Source of the DNA: Photobacterium profundum
GTDB lineage: Bacteria; Pseudomonadota; Gammaproteobacteria; Enterobacterales; Vibrionaceae
Direction of reading: 5' to 3'
Length of the DNA stretch: 64,000 bases
Assembly: GCF_003026285.1 (NCBI RefSeq)
Contig: NZ_PYOD01000002.1
Coordinates: 62,001-126,000, forward strand
Under the pieces are notes generated by a model, which was not told the DNA's origin, ran no database searches, and was given only the letters and a program-made list of their open reading frames with translations. Below are positions 46,476-54,923 of the stretch, one piece after another. Position 1 is the first letter of the stretch. Each line of letters opens with the position of its first letter. A program made the position numbers and the translations under genes.

Positions 46476-48419
46476 CTAATCTTCACTGCCCTTTTCTTCT
46501 TGTAGTTTCTCGACAACATCCGAGTACCCTTTTGGTGGTGGTGTCCAGCCACGTTCACTCTTTGCATGTTTGTCACTGCGCTCACCTTTCATCGCTTCCC
46601 CTAGAGCTTCTTCTAGCTGCATAAAGAGTTCACGATAAGAGGCATTAAACTTGTTCTCTTCCGTGCTTTCTTTCCATGTTTGATAGAGCACTTCTTTGCT
46701 TTGCGCTTCTGTTTCGACAAATGCGGCTTTAAGCTGCTCTGCACGGAATGGATGAAAGCCAACGTCTTTCAATGCTTGAGTACCTAGTGCCAATGCAGAA
46801 CGGTAGGTTTCGCTAATCATATAATCAGCCCCTGCACAACGTAGCGCATAATGATGTCCTCGGTCGTAGGCACGCGCCAATATGCGAATATGCGGATAGG
46901 TTTTTCTCACATATTTCACCAATTCAACCGCACGCTCTTTATCATCGATAGCCACAATCATAACTTTGGCTTCTTCTATTCCTGATGTGTGCAGCAAATC
47001 AGGACGCGTCGCATCACCAAAGAAGCTTTTAATGCCTATACTGCGCATGTTTTCAATCTGACCAACCTCGTGATCGAGTACGACGGTTTTAACCCCATTA
47101 GCCACCAGCAAGCGATTAACAATCTGACCAAAACGACCAATACCCGCGATAATTACCGTACCTTGCTCATCAATTACATCGGCCTCTCGTTCGTTTTCTG
47201 TTTTCTGGAAACGCGGTAAAATTACCTTGTCGAACAAGATAAATAAGCCCGGTGTTAAAAACATAGACAGAGCTACAACTAATGATAGCGTCTGTGCAAT
47301 ATCAGTTGGCAGCACATGGTTTTGCACGGTATAGCTCAATAGAACAAAACCAAACTCACCCGCTTGTGCCAAGCTAAGAGCAAAAAGCCAACGATCGCTA
47401 CCTTGCACCTTAAAGATGAATGACAGTACAAGCAACACGGTAGCTTTAATAAGCATAACCGCCAGTGTTAGACCAATTACTGTACCGAACTCACCGAATA
47501 ACACATTAAAATCAATGCCTGCACCGACTGTGATAAAAAATAACCCCAGTAATAGACCTTTAAACGGCTCAAGGTTAGATTCAAGCTCATGTCTGAATTC
47601 GCTGTTAGCCAGTACGACACCGGCTAAGAAAGTGCCCAGCGCTGGTGATAACCCAACCAGACTCATTAAAGCAGCAATACCAATCACCAGCATAAGTGCT
47701 GTGGCGGTAAATATCTCTCGTAAGCCTGAACTGGCAACAAAGCGAAATAGTGGACGACTTAAAAAGTGCCCACCAACAACAACGATAACAATCGCAGTAA
47801 TAACAACAATGGCGTACGCCCACCCCGGAAGCCCTACAACAAGGCTAAGCTCTTCGCTATGTTCAGATGCTGTTTGCACTAGATTTTGCGCTTTTTCTAC
47901 TAACTCTGGTAACGCCAACAATGGAATTAACGCCAGCATTGGGATAACCGCAATATCTTGGAACAGAAGAACTGAAAATGCAGTACGACCGCCTTCAGTC
48001 TTACCTAGCCCTTTCTCATTAAATGTCTGCAATACAATTGCAGTTGAAGACAATGAAAAAATCAAACCAATGGTTAAAGCAACCGTCCAACCAATTCCCA
48101 TAGCCATGGCAATTGCCATAACTATAAAGGTACTAAGCCCAACCTGTAGCCCTCCTAAGCCAATAAGGCGATGGCGCATATCCCAAAGCATTCTTGGTTC
48201 TAACTCTAGCCCCACTAAAAACAACATCATCACAACGCCAAATTCAGCAAAGTGTTGAATGGTGGTTGTCTCGCTACCCACTAAACCAATAACAGGCCCG
48301 ATTACCACACCTGCAATTAAGTACCCTAATACGGAACCTAACCCTAATCTTTTAGCGATTGGCACTGCAATAACAGCCGCAAATAAATAAATAAATGCCT
48401 GAAGAAAATACCCCGTCAT
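46476..48419 (-). CDS. kefB: Glutathione-regulated K+/H+ antiporter KefB/KefC type
   Basis: A 647-residue CPA2-family transporter. The N-terminal ~385 residues hold about 12 membrane helices, with the regulatory cytoplasmic loop motif HELESNLEPFKGLL near residue 280, equivalent to the HALESDIEPF loop of KefC. A Rossmann RCK/TrkA-N domain follows (GIGRFGQIVNRLL, FGDATRPDLL, LARAYDRGHHYALRCAGAD). Kef systems release K+ and acidify the cytoplasm to protect against electrophiles; glutathione keeps them closed and glutathione adducts open them. The tail is longer than in E. coli KefB and charged. The start overlaps the kefG stop by ATGA, giving the E. coli-like order kefG-kefB. KefB and KefC cannot be separated by sequence alone; the neighbour favours KefB. 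Confidence 0.88.
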   Translation of the reverse strand: MTGYFLQAFIYLFAAVIAVPIAKRLGLGSVLGYLIAGVVIGPVIGLVGSETTTIQHFAEFGVVMMLFLVGLELEPRMLWDMRHRLIGLGGLQVGLSTFIVMAIAMAMGIGWTVALTIGLIFSLSSTAIVLQTFNEKGLGKTEGGRTAFSVLLFQDIAVIPMLALIPLLALPELVEKAQNLVQTASEHSEELSLVVGLPGWAYAIVVITAIVIVVVGGHFLSRPLFRFVASSGLREIFTATALMLVIGIAALMSLVGLSPALGTFLAGVVLANSEFRHELESNLEPFKGLLLGLFFITVGAGIDFNVLFGEFGTVIGLTLAVMLIKATVLLVLSFIFKVQGSDRWLFALSLAQAGEFGFVLLSYTVQNHVLPTDIAQTLSLVVALSMFLTPGLFILFDKVILPRFQKTENEREADVIDEQGTVIIAGIGRFGQIVNRLLVANGVKTVVLDHEVGQIENMRSIGIKSFFGDATRPDLLHTSGIEEAKVMIVAIDDKERAVELVKYVRKTYPHIRILARAYDRGHHYALRCAGADYMISETYRSALALGTQALKDVGFHPFRAEQLKAAFVETEAQSKEVLYQTWKESTEENKFNASYRELFMQLEEALGEAMKGERSDKHAKSERGWTPPPKGYSDVVEKLQEEKGSED

Positions 48420-49039
48420 GAATAATCCTTAATAAGTCGTGGAAGATCATGATTTAGTTTTGATAACTCACTTGCGAGTACCAAATCCATCTTATTATCT
48501 CGCAAAGCAACGAGCACTTCCTTCCAATCATCGACATGTGCATGAATACGCTTTTCTTCAACAGCAGTACGCGATCCAAACAAAGCAAATGGTGCTAGAA
48601 ACTGCATACCCGTTAGATCAGCCGTTTGCTCTAAAGGTTGAAGTAATTCTCGAATAGTAAAATGATTATACCCATCTGAATGATAAGCTTTTTCAGAACC
48701 ACCAGCGGTTAGTGAGCATAAGAAACTTTTACCATGTAGTGCCGTACCATTTGAACCATAAGCAAAACCATATTCCAATACCAAATCTTGCCACTCTTTT
48801 AAAATCGCTGGTGTTGAATACCAGTAGAGTGGAAACATAAAGACAATAACATCGTGATCACGCAAACGTTGCTGTTCGATATCGATGTTAATTCTAAATG
48901 TGGGGTACTCACTGTAGAGATCTACCGTTGTTACATTATCAATAGTTTTGGATGCTTCAAACAATGGTGAATTAACTTCTGAACGCGATTGCGACGGGTG
49001 CGCAAAAAGGATCAGTATTTTTTTTGGTATGTCAGACAT
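48416..49039 (-). CDS. kefG: KefG/KefF-type quinone oxidoreductase, Kef ancillary protein
   Basis: A 207-residue flavodoxin-fold NAD(P)H oxidoreductase. Visible motifs are ILILFAHPSQSRSEVN at the start, DHDVIVFMFPLYWYSTPAILKEWQD (FMN/FAD-binding region) and LTAGGSEKAYHSDGYN. KefF and KefG bind the cytosolic face of KefC and KefB and are needed for full activity; they also reduce quinones. The gene precedes and overlaps kefB by four bases. AGGGA lies upstream of the ATG. The KefG name is by family and context rather than by a diagnostic residue. Confidence 0.87.
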   Translation of the reverse strand: MSDIPKKILILFAHPSQSRSEVNSPLFEASKTIDNVTTVDLYSEYPTFRINIDIEQQRLRDHDVIVFMFPLYWYSTPAILKEWQDLVLEYGFAYGSNGTALHGKSFLCSLTAGGSEKAYHSDGYNHFTIRELLQPLEQTADLTGMQFLAPFALFGSRTAVEEKRIHAHVDDWKEVLVALRDNKMDLVLASELSKLNHDLPRLIKDYS

Positions 49040-49207
49040 GCTGTCCCTATGATTTTTGTTTTAATTATTTTTTCTGTTTATAGCTCGATGGTTTATACCT
49101 TGATACTTAATCGACATATAACATTATCCCTACAGATTAACTTAAGCCACTGATATAAAAATAGAACAGATGAAAGAATTTACGATTAAATTACAATGAG
49201 AATATCA

Positions 49208-49603
49208 TTATGGCTCTTTTTTTTCGTTCGTTTTTTGCTCTAAGCTTGTTGCATCCCAATAAATGTAAACAGACTCATTTTTCAATTTAAAGATCACACC
49301 ATCGACCCCCAGCCCTCTTTGCCTATAAACGGCATTCCCCTTTTGATCTTCATAGTTACCAGGGGTATCCCCTATAGGTATAAAGCTATAAGTGACCTCA
49401 TCAGATCGCGTTATCGTTACATGTCCTCGCCGTTGAGAAAATGTACAAGGAAACGAAATAGCTGGCTGTTCACTGCCTTTTATATATATATCGCAACGAG
49501 CGGGTGTTTCATCAGCATAAGCCACCCCATTCAACAAAACGCTTAGCAAGCCCAGTACCTCCCACCGCACTTTGCCCTTAAATACGCTATTTACCGTCTT
49601 CAT
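49208..49603 (-). CDS. Secreted protein of unknown function
   Basis: A 131-residue protein I do not recognise. It has an N-terminal hydrophobic segment ending at GVAYA, consistent with a signal peptide, then a small beta-rich domain with two cysteines (ARCDIYIKG and SFPCTFSQRRGH), probably a disulfide in the periplasm. The pattern CDIYI..SEQPAISFPCTFSQRRGHVTI followed by a VYIYWD strand (both abbreviated) suggests a compact domain. GGA precedes the ATG at a normal distance. It stands alone on the minus strand next to a palindromic repeat. Function unknown. Confidence 0.7.
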   Translation of the reverse strand: MKTVNSVFKGKVRWEVLGLLSVLLNGVAYADETPARCDIYIKGSEQPAISFPCTFSQRRGHVTITRSDEVTYSFIPIGDTPGNYEDQKGNAVYRQRGLGVDGVIFKLKNESVYIYWDATSLEQKTNEKKEP

Positions 49604-49637
49604 CGTTCAATTCCAAGCTCATTAGACTTTTAAAGTG

Positions 49638-49696
49638 TATACCCAAGTAACCCTCAAGGTGCAGGATTCAGAGCACCTTAAAGTAACTTGGGCATA
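49638..49696. repeat. Short palindromic repeat (deleted relative of the element at 63718)
   Basis: Arms beginning TATACCCAAGTAAC and ending GTAACTTGGGCATA enclose GGTGCAGGATTCAGAGCACC, so the whole 59 bases folds back on itself. The termini and the internal GCAGGATTCAGAG match the left end of the larger element at 63718-63982, indicating an internally deleted copy. Confidence 0.75.
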
Positions 49697-49751
49697 GCCG
49701 GATAAATGAAATTTAAGGCTCCAAAAAACAAAGCTAGATACACAAGTTGAG

Positions 49752-49766
49752 ATGTTATAACATAAC
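49752..49766. promoter_or_regulatory. Zur-box-like operator upstream of the DUF1007-NicO pair
   Basis: ATGTTATAACATAAC contains the perfect palindrome ATGTTATAACAT. Compared with the enterobacterial Zur core TGTTATAATATAACA, the sequence TGTTATAACATAACT differs at two positions. It lies about 45 bases before the first gene, overlapping the likely promoter. The same core recurs upstream of the zinc ABC operon at 54742-54759. Confidence 0.78.
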
Positions 49767-49808
49767 TTAAATTATATTAAGTCAAGTCTATTAGACGCGT
49801 TTAAGGGC

Positions 49809-50546
49809 GTGTTAAAGACATATGATAATGACAATAAGAGCCTTAATTTGAATATTTTTATCAATCAATTAACCAGCCTTCTCAAACAACATCGTCACTC
49901 AAAAGGAATATTGTCTCGTCTTTTTACTCTGATCTTCTGTGTGCTATTTCCATTCACAGTTCAAGCTCATCCTCATTCTTGGATTGATTTAAAAACTGAA
50001 ATAGAGGGCAGCCAAAATCAAATAACCGGACTTAAAATGTCTTGGACTTTTGATGCAATGACATCCGCTTACATGCTTGATGGTGAAGATTTATCGACTG
50101 AAAACAAAGCAAAAACGATGCAGAAAGTCGCAGCCTCTGTAATGCAAAATATGATTGCTGAGCATTACTTTACGTACTTTTATGATGGTGAAACGCCCAT
50201 CAAGTATTCTTTAGCCAGACGGGGGGTACTCACCCAAAATAGAACAAAGCTCACGCTTGATTTTGTTCTCCCACTATCGAAACCCAAAATACTCGATGGA
50301 AATCCATTAAAGCTACTGATTTTTGAGCCAAGTTATTACGTTGATATGAGCTGGCAAAAAAAAGGAGATATTCAACTTTCTCCCGATCTTGCTAAACACT
50401 GTTCATTGGAGTTAATTGAACCGAAGCCAACCTCAGAGCAAATGTCTTATGCAATGTCACTACCTGCCGATGCCGATCCTGATAATGCTCTCGGGCAATT
50501 ATTCACGCAAACGGTCTTGATTACATGCTCAGAGAATAAAGGATAA
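49809..50546 (+). CDS. DUF1007-family periplasmic protein, probable metal-transport partner
   Basis: About 245 residues with a signal-like hydrophobic segment (about 36-52) ending TVQA, after which the mature protein begins HPHSWIDL, the hallmark of the DUF1007 family. The start codon is probably GTG with AAGG nearby; a later start is possible because the region before the signal segment is unusually long. DUF1007 genes are commonly next to NicO-type transporters, as here (4 bases apart). The histidines at the mature N-terminus may bind metal. Location is periplasmic. The Zur-like operator upstream suggests a role in zinc supply, although family members are often labelled nickel/cobalt. Confidence 0.85.
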   Translation: MLKTYDNDNKSLNLNIFINQLTSLLKQHRHSKGILSRLFTLIFCVLFPFTVQAHPHSWIDLKTEIEGSQNQITGLKMSWTFDAMTSAYMLDGEDLSTENKAKTMQKVAASVMQNMIAEHYFTYFYDGETPIKYSLARRGVLTQNRTKLTLDFVLPLSKPKILDGNPLKLLIFEPSYYVDMSWQKKGDIQLSPDLAKHCSLELIEPKPTSEQMSYAMSLPADADPDNALGQLFTQTVLITCSENKG

Positions 50547-50550
50547 ATTG

Positions 50551-51678
50551 ATGATGAAAACACAAATAGCACAACCTTTCTTCTTTTCAAAATACGGAAT
50601 ACTCATTTTAACGGGTTTATTTCTTGGTACTGGATATGTCATCTGGCAAGCTTGGCCTTCACTACTGATTTCAAGCATGCAATGGCAAAAAGACATTAAT
50701 AATCAACTCAGTGAACTCTTATACGATGCTCAAGCCGACAGCATAGCTGCGGGGTTATCTCTAGCTGGACTTAGCTTTATCTATGGCATGTTACATTCTT
50801 TAGGGCCTGGCCATGGGAAATTGATTGTGAGCACATACTTAGCCACCCACCCCACCAAAATTAAGCTCAGTTTAACCCTCACGGTATTATCAGCATTGTT
50901 ACAGGCCGTTGTTGCTATTGCACTTGTCTCAACCTTGCTTGTTATCTTTAATTCATCGATGCGTGAAGTAAACAGTGAAGCTAACCGCTTCGTTACTCTG
51001 AGTTTTTATACTGTTGTTATATTAGGGCTTGTTATTGTGTGGCGTAATTTACGTACACTTTGGCAATCTTTTCGGTTAAACCAATCCCTCAAGAATGCAC
51101 AACAGCCGCAAACACCTGCCTTCGTATTCAACACAAATAACATTACAGCCATAAAACACATACCAACAAATACGGCCAAGCCTAACGTGATATTACGCTC
51201 AGCTCAAAATTCGCATACTCTCCCCGACGATAATTTTCACAGTAGTGACTGTGGTTGTGGCCATCAACATTTCGCAGACGCAGAGGTCATCAATAGCGCT
51301 TCTTCAATCAAAGAGTATTTGGTGATTATTCTGAGTATAGGCATCCGACCTTGCACGGGTGCCATTATGGTGTTGCTGTTTGCAAATATGGTAGATATGT
51401 ATTGGCTAGGTGTTGTAAGTGCATTCTTAATGGCCATTGGCACGGCGCTAACAACGTCTATTATCGCAATCATGACGATAACAGGAAGACAGTTAGTTAA
51501 GCGTTATCTTAATGGGAATAAACAACAAATAGACCGTAATTCCAAAGACAATAAGAATGCAGATACTTCACTTCACTTGGCAGGAACAACTGTTCAACTA
51601 GCAGGCGGGGTTGCATTAATTTTGATGGGCGCGGTACTGCTTAGCTCTCAGCCTGTAGGCATGTCGCCCGTATTCTAA
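50551..51678 (+). CDS. NicO/RcnA-family metal transporter
   Basis: About 375 residues with six to seven membrane helices. The motif MLHSLGPGHGKLIVSTYL is the conserved NicO His-rich helix, and IGIRPCTGAIMVL is the second family motif. A hydrophilic loop between them has SDCGCGHQH, a likely metal-binding stretch. Family members transport Ni2+ or Co2+, some as exporters (RcnA) and others of unproven direction. Preceded by its DUF1007 partner and a Zur-like box, this one is best read as a zinc-responsive transporter, possibly an importer. The ATG at 50551 follows AAGGA by seven bases; TTG at 50548 is less likely. A shared terminator follows. Confidence 0.87.
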   Translation: MMKTQIAQPFFFSKYGILILTGLFLGTGYVIWQAWPSLLISSMQWQKDINNQLSELLYDAQADSIAAGLSLAGLSFIYGMLHSLGPGHGKLIVSTYLATHPTKIKLSLTLTVLSALLQAVVAIALVSTLLVIFNSSMREVNSEANRFVTLSFYTVVILGLVIVWRNLRTLWQSFRLNQSLKNAQQPQTPAFVFNTNNITAIKHIPTNTAKPNVILRSAQNSHTLPDDNFHSSDCGCGHQHFADAEVINSASSIKEYLVIILSIGIRPCTGAIMVLLFANMVDMYWLGVVSAFLMAIGTALTTSIIAIMTITGRQLVKRYLNGNKQQIDRNSKDNKNADTSLHLAGTTVQLAGGVALILMGAVLLSSQPVGMSPVF

Positions 51679-51708
51679 ATTATCACTTCCATATTATGTA
51701 ACAGCTAA

Positions 51709-51762
51709 ATAAAAGCCCAAAATCAATTGCTTATTATTAGCAAATAAATATTGGGCTTTTAT
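51709..51762. terminator. Bidirectional terminator between the NicO gene and the zinc-binding protein gene
   Basis: ATAAAAGCCCAA (51709-51720) pairs perfectly with TTGGGCTTTTAT (51751-51762). Both sides supply a T tract, so it can end both convergent units. Confidence 0.82.
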
Positions 51763-51823
51763 AACACTCATTAGCAATTAAATACTCATCGAATTGAATG
51801 TCAATTAACGTTAAACATAAGCA

Positions 51824-52816
51824 TCAGTGCGATAGTGCTTTCACAATTGTATCCACATTATATTGCATCATTTCAATATAGGTAGATGCTGGTCCTTCAG
51901 AGCTGGATAACGCGTCAGAAAATAGCTTACCACCAATTTTAGCTCCAGTTTCTCGGCTAATTTGCTCAATCATTCGGTTATCGGCAATATTTTCCATAAA
52001 CACCGCAGTTACATTATCTTCGCGTATTTGCGTAATAATTGCAGCAACATCAGCTGCACTGGCTTCCGATTCAGTACTTGTACCTTGTGGAGCAATGAAA
52101 GTCACATCAAAGTCTCGAGAAAAGTAACCAAAAGCGTCGTGTGGCGTTATAACGTTACGCTGTGATTTAGGAATTTTAGTAATTTCAGCATGTAACTGAA
52201 GTTCAAGTTTATCAAGCTTTTGAATGTAATGGAGGGCATTCGCTTCATAATCATTGGTGTTTTTAGGATCGACCTTACTTAGCCCCTTTTCAATGTTTCT
52301 CACATATATTTTCACATTCGCAATGCTATTCCACGCATGGGGATCAAACTCACCATGATGATGGTGATCATGTTCAGCATGCTCTTCATGATGGCCATTA
52401 TCGTGCTCAGCATGGTGTTCGTGTTCAACATGATCGCTATCATGAGTATCATGTTCGTCATTATTATGATCACCTTTCATTGCATCAATTCTATCAGACG
52501 CAACCACTTTTTCACCGATAAAATTGGAAGACTCAACCAATCGTGGCATCCAACCTTCAAATTCTAATCCATTCACCACTAACAACTTTGCATGAGTAAC
52601 CGCTTTTGCGTCCATAGGGCTTGGGCTATATACATGTGCATCACCATTTGCTTTCACTAATGTTGTTAATGAAATATGCTCGCCACCCACTTGAGAAACC
52701 AAATCCCCCAAAATTGAAAAACTAGCAACAACAGGCACTTTTTCTTCAGCCATAGCCGTCGAGCTCATACCTAAACCCAAAGCTATAAATGAAAGCATGA
52801 GAGGAGATTTTGACAT
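51824..52816 (-). CDS. Metal ABC transporter substrate-binding protein, zinc type (ZnuA-like)
   Basis: About 330 residues with a signal peptide ending STAMA. It belongs to the cluster A-I binding proteins: the metal ligands are visible as His in GDAHVYSPSPMD, His in FDPHAWNS, His in VITPHDAFGYF and Asp in KLFSDALS. A long His/Asp/Glu-rich loop (HDTHDSDHVEHEHHAEHD and following) before the second ligand is typical of zinc rather than manganese receptors. AAAGGA precedes the ATG at 52814-52816; the longer frame upstream overlaps the permease gene and is unlikely. It is the last gene of an ATPase-permease-receptor operon under a Zur-like operator. A second, canonical znuABC may exist elsewhere. 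Confidence 0.9.
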   Translation of the reverse strand: MSKSPLMLSFIALGLGMSSTAMAEEKVPVVASFSILGDLVSQVGGEHISLTTLVKANGDAHVYSPSPMDAKAVTHAKLLVVNGLEFEGWMPRLVESSNFIGEKVVASDRIDAMKGDHNNDEHDTHDSDHVEHEHHAEHDNGHHEEHAEHDHHHHGEFDPHAWNSIANVKIYVRNIEKGLSKVDPKNTNDYEANALHYIQKLDKLELQLHAEITKIPKSQRNVITPHDAFGYFSRDFDVTFIAPQGTSTESEASAADVAAIITQIREDNVTAVFMENIADNRMIEQISRETGAKIGGKLFSDALSSSEGPASTYIEMMQYNVDTIVKALSH

Positions 52817-52832
52817 TTTGTATTCCTTTCCG

Positions 52833-53699
52833 TTAATACGCAGAACTGTTTTTAAAAAGTAAGCCACCGTGTCGACCAAAAAGTAACGACACAATGTAGA
52901 TACACCCCATAACAAGTACGATTGCAGGACTTGTTGCGAGGCTGACGTGAAATGAAAGAAAAAGACCGAGATAGCCGCTTATAACGGAGGTAACAAAAGC
53001 AATTAGCAGCATTCCTCCTAGCTTTGCAGTCCAAAAACGGGCGACAGCGGCTGGAAGAATCATTAACCCCACAGCCATTAGCGTGCCTAGAGCATGAAAA
53101 CCTGCGACTAAATTCAGTACAACTAGTAATAAAAAGCCATAGTGAGCGACAGCACTTAGCTTACTGACGGTCTTAAAAAAAGCAGGATCAACGCACTCCA
53201 TTACCAACGGACGATACAATACCGCCAGCGTGAGCAAAGAAATGGTAGCAATAGACGTTAATAAAATAAGTGCGTCGTTATTCAACGCTAATGTCGAACC
53301 AAATAACACGTGAAGTAAATCAATATTACTGCCTTTTGCTGAAATAATGAGGACGCCAGACGCGAGCGACAATAAGTAAAAAGCCGCCAAACTAGAGTCT
53401 TCTTCCGCATTCGAGTGGCGTGCAACTACCCCAGCTAATATTGCGACAATGCAACCCGCGATAACGCCACCGATGGTCATGGCTGTAACAGAAACGCCAG
53501 AGATTAAAAAGCCAATCGCAGCACCAGGTAATATTGCATGTGACATCGCATCGCCCGTTAGGCTCATCTTTCTTAAGGTAAGAAAAACACCGACAGGCGT
53601 TGCACTAGCACTTAATACGATACATCCCCACAATGCGCGTTGCATAAACGAAAATTCAGCGAAGGGTTGAATAAACAATGTATATAAATCTGTAATCAT
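52833..53699 (-). CDS. Metal ABC transporter permease (ZnuB/MntB family)
   Basis: A 288-residue inner-membrane protein with eight or so helices, typical of ABC-3 family permeases. The motif LRKMSLTGDAMSHAILPGAAIGFL is the conserved cytoplasmic segment that contacts the ATPase (here quoted in part: GDAMSHAILPGAAIGFL). GFHALGTLMAVGLMILPAAVARFW is a second family block. The start overlaps the end of the ATPase gene as ATGA, and the receptor gene starts 16 bases after its stop. Confidence 0.93.
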   Translation of the reverse strand: MITDLYTLFIQPFAEFSFMQRALWGCIVLSASATPVGVFLTLRKMSLTGDAMSHAILPGAAIGFLISGVSVTAMTIGGVIAGCIVAILAGVVARHSNAEEDSSLAAFYLLSLASGVLIISAKGSNIDLLHVLFGSTLALNNDALILLTSIATISLLTLAVLYRPLVMECVDPAFFKTVSKLSAVAHYGFLLLVVLNLVAGFHALGTLMAVGLMILPAAVARFWTAKLGGMLLIAFVTSVISGYLGLFLSFHVSLATSPAIVLVMGCIYIVSLLFGRHGGLLFKNSSAY

Positions 53700-54475
53700 G
53701 AGATATTTCGACCATAAAATGGCAGTTCTGTCTGTGATAGAGAATTGACCGAATACTCTGTGTTAAGTGGCGACATTTCAGATGACAAGTATTGATAACC
53801 AGCCTTCGCTAAATTTTCACCTGTCATTACTGTTTCTGTTGTTCCACTGGCAATCAATTGTGTTGCAATTAGCATTACGTTAGGAAAAAATCGTCTCACT
53901 AATGCTAAATCATGAATAACTGCGAGAATGGTTTTGCCTTTACGTTGACAGTCATGAATGACGGTCATTAAATCTTCCGTTGTTTGCGCATCAATCGCAT
54001 TAAAAGGCTCATCCAATAACAAAACATCGGCATCCTGCATTAACATTCGCGCAAATAACATACGTTGAAACTGCCCGCCCGATAATGTACTTATTTGTCG
54101 GTCGTCAACACCAATAAGGTTTACTTTATGCAATGCTTCTTGGAGCAAACGTTGCTCAGTTCGACCAAAAGCCCGCCAAAAACTAATTCGTTGCCATGAT
54201 CCTGCCGAAACAAATTCACGTACCGTTATTGGAAATTGACGGTCTATTTGATGACTTTGTGGTAAATAAGCAATATCCTTCAAGCATCGATGACCAAGAT
54301 CGATACAGCCCGAACTTGGCTTTAGTTGCTGCATAATACTTTTGAGGAGTGTGGACTTGCCTGCTCCATTCGGACCAACGACAGCTATCAATTCCCCTTC
54401 TTCAATGAATGCAGAAACCTCATCTAAAGCGAGTGACTCTCGGTAGTGAACACTCAAATTAGTAATATTAATCAT
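53696..54475 (-). CDS. Metal ABC transporter ATP-binding protein (ZnuC/MntA family)
   Basis: About 259 residues with Walker A VGPNGAGKSTLLKSI, Q-loop AYLPQSHQIDR, signature LSGGQFQRM, Walker B DVLLLDEPFNAID and switch His in AVIHDLALVRRFF. It drives metal uptake through the adjacent permease. The ATG at 54473-54475 is chosen, with GGTGAT upstream, because the protein then begins MINITNLSVHYRES, as is usual; the longer frame reads into the upstream small gene. The Walker A and D-loop details fit ZnuC/MntA-type importers. Zinc is preferred because of the receptor's His-rich loop and the Zur-like box. Confidence 0.93.
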   Translation of the reverse strand: MINITNLSVHYRESLALDEVSAFIEEGELIAVVGPNGAGKSTLLKSIMQQLKPSSGCIDLGHRCLKDIAYLPQSHQIDRQFPITVREFVSAGSWQRISFWRAFGRTEQRLLQEALHKVNLIGVDDRQISTLSGGQFQRMLFARMLMQDADVLLLDEPFNAIDAQTTEDLMTVIHDCQRKGKTILAVIHDLALVRRFFPNVMLIATQLIASGTTETVMTGENLAKAGYQYLSSEMSPLNTEYSVNSLSQTELPFYGRNIS

Positions 54476-54485
54476 AAGATCACCA

Positions 54486-54701
54486 CTACAATAATTGACT
54501 AAGAACAGACCAAAGACAGCAGATAATCGCAACAGCAACACCTAAGCGAAAATTCACACTTCTAAGCAATAATGACGCTGAAGGTTTACTCGAAAGAGCA
54601 TTAAATATTTCTTTATTACCTTTATATGAATGTAATGTTATATCATTACACTCATGGCATTTAATTGAAGAAAATAAAGAGGATTGGAATTCATGTTTCA
54701 T
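54486..54701 (-). CDS. Possible small membrane protein with a CxxC motif, first in the zinc operon
   Basis: A 71-residue frame between the Zur-like operator and the ATPase gene, ending 10 bases before the latter. It has SSIKCHECNDITLHSY, where CxxC and a nearby His could bind zinc, and a C-terminal membrane helix (NFRLGVAVAIICCLWSVL). It starts 40 bases from the operator, the same spacing as for the DUF1007 gene, which suggests the ATG is the real first start of the operon. No good Shine-Dalgarno sequence is visible, which counts against it. I recognise no family. Real gene or chance frame is undecided. Confidence 0.5.
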   Translation of the reverse strand: MKHEFQSSLFSSIKCHECNDITLHSYKGNKEIFNALSSKPSASLLLRSVNFRLGVAVAIICCLWSVLSQLL

Positions 54702-54741
54702 GAGTAGTTATAACTTAAGCCAAATGCATAATTACGATTTA

Positions 54742-54759
54742 GTTATGTTATAACATAAC
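54742..54759. promoter_or_regulatory. Zur-box-like operator of the zinc ABC operon
   Basis: GTTATGTTATAACATAAC is a perfect 18-base palindrome. The overlapping TGTTATAACATAACA (54746-54760) differs at one position from the enterobacterial Zur core TGTTATAATATAACA. Under zinc-replete conditions Zur would be expected to repress transcription from here. Confidence 0.85.
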
Positions 54760-54844
54760 ACTAGCCTTATGCAAAAGGATATTAGGAAAGATATTAATCA
54801 CCCACTTTCAAAGTTGAAACAATGTAGGTGGTACAATGATCTAC

Positions 54845-54884
54845 AAAAAAGCCCTACCAATATGATTAACACATTGATAAGGCT
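54845..54884 (-). terminator. Terminator after the chitinase gene
   Basis: On the minus strand, 15-base arms (54884-54870 and 54864-54850) pair with three G-U wobbles around a five-base loop and are followed by six T. It lies about 40 bases past the chitinase stop. The wobbles pair only in the minus-strand RNA, so it is directional. Confidence 0.78.
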
Positions 54885-54923
54885 AGCTATAATTATAATT
54901 TACTCAAGTTAGCGGAAACTGTA

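Noticed and set aside
46989..48258. Plus-strand frames opposite kefB, one of 280 codons.
   Set aside because: Antisense shadow of a membrane protein gene; composition (Thr/Ile/Pro/Ser-rich) is not that of a real protein, and kefB is unambiguous on the other strand.
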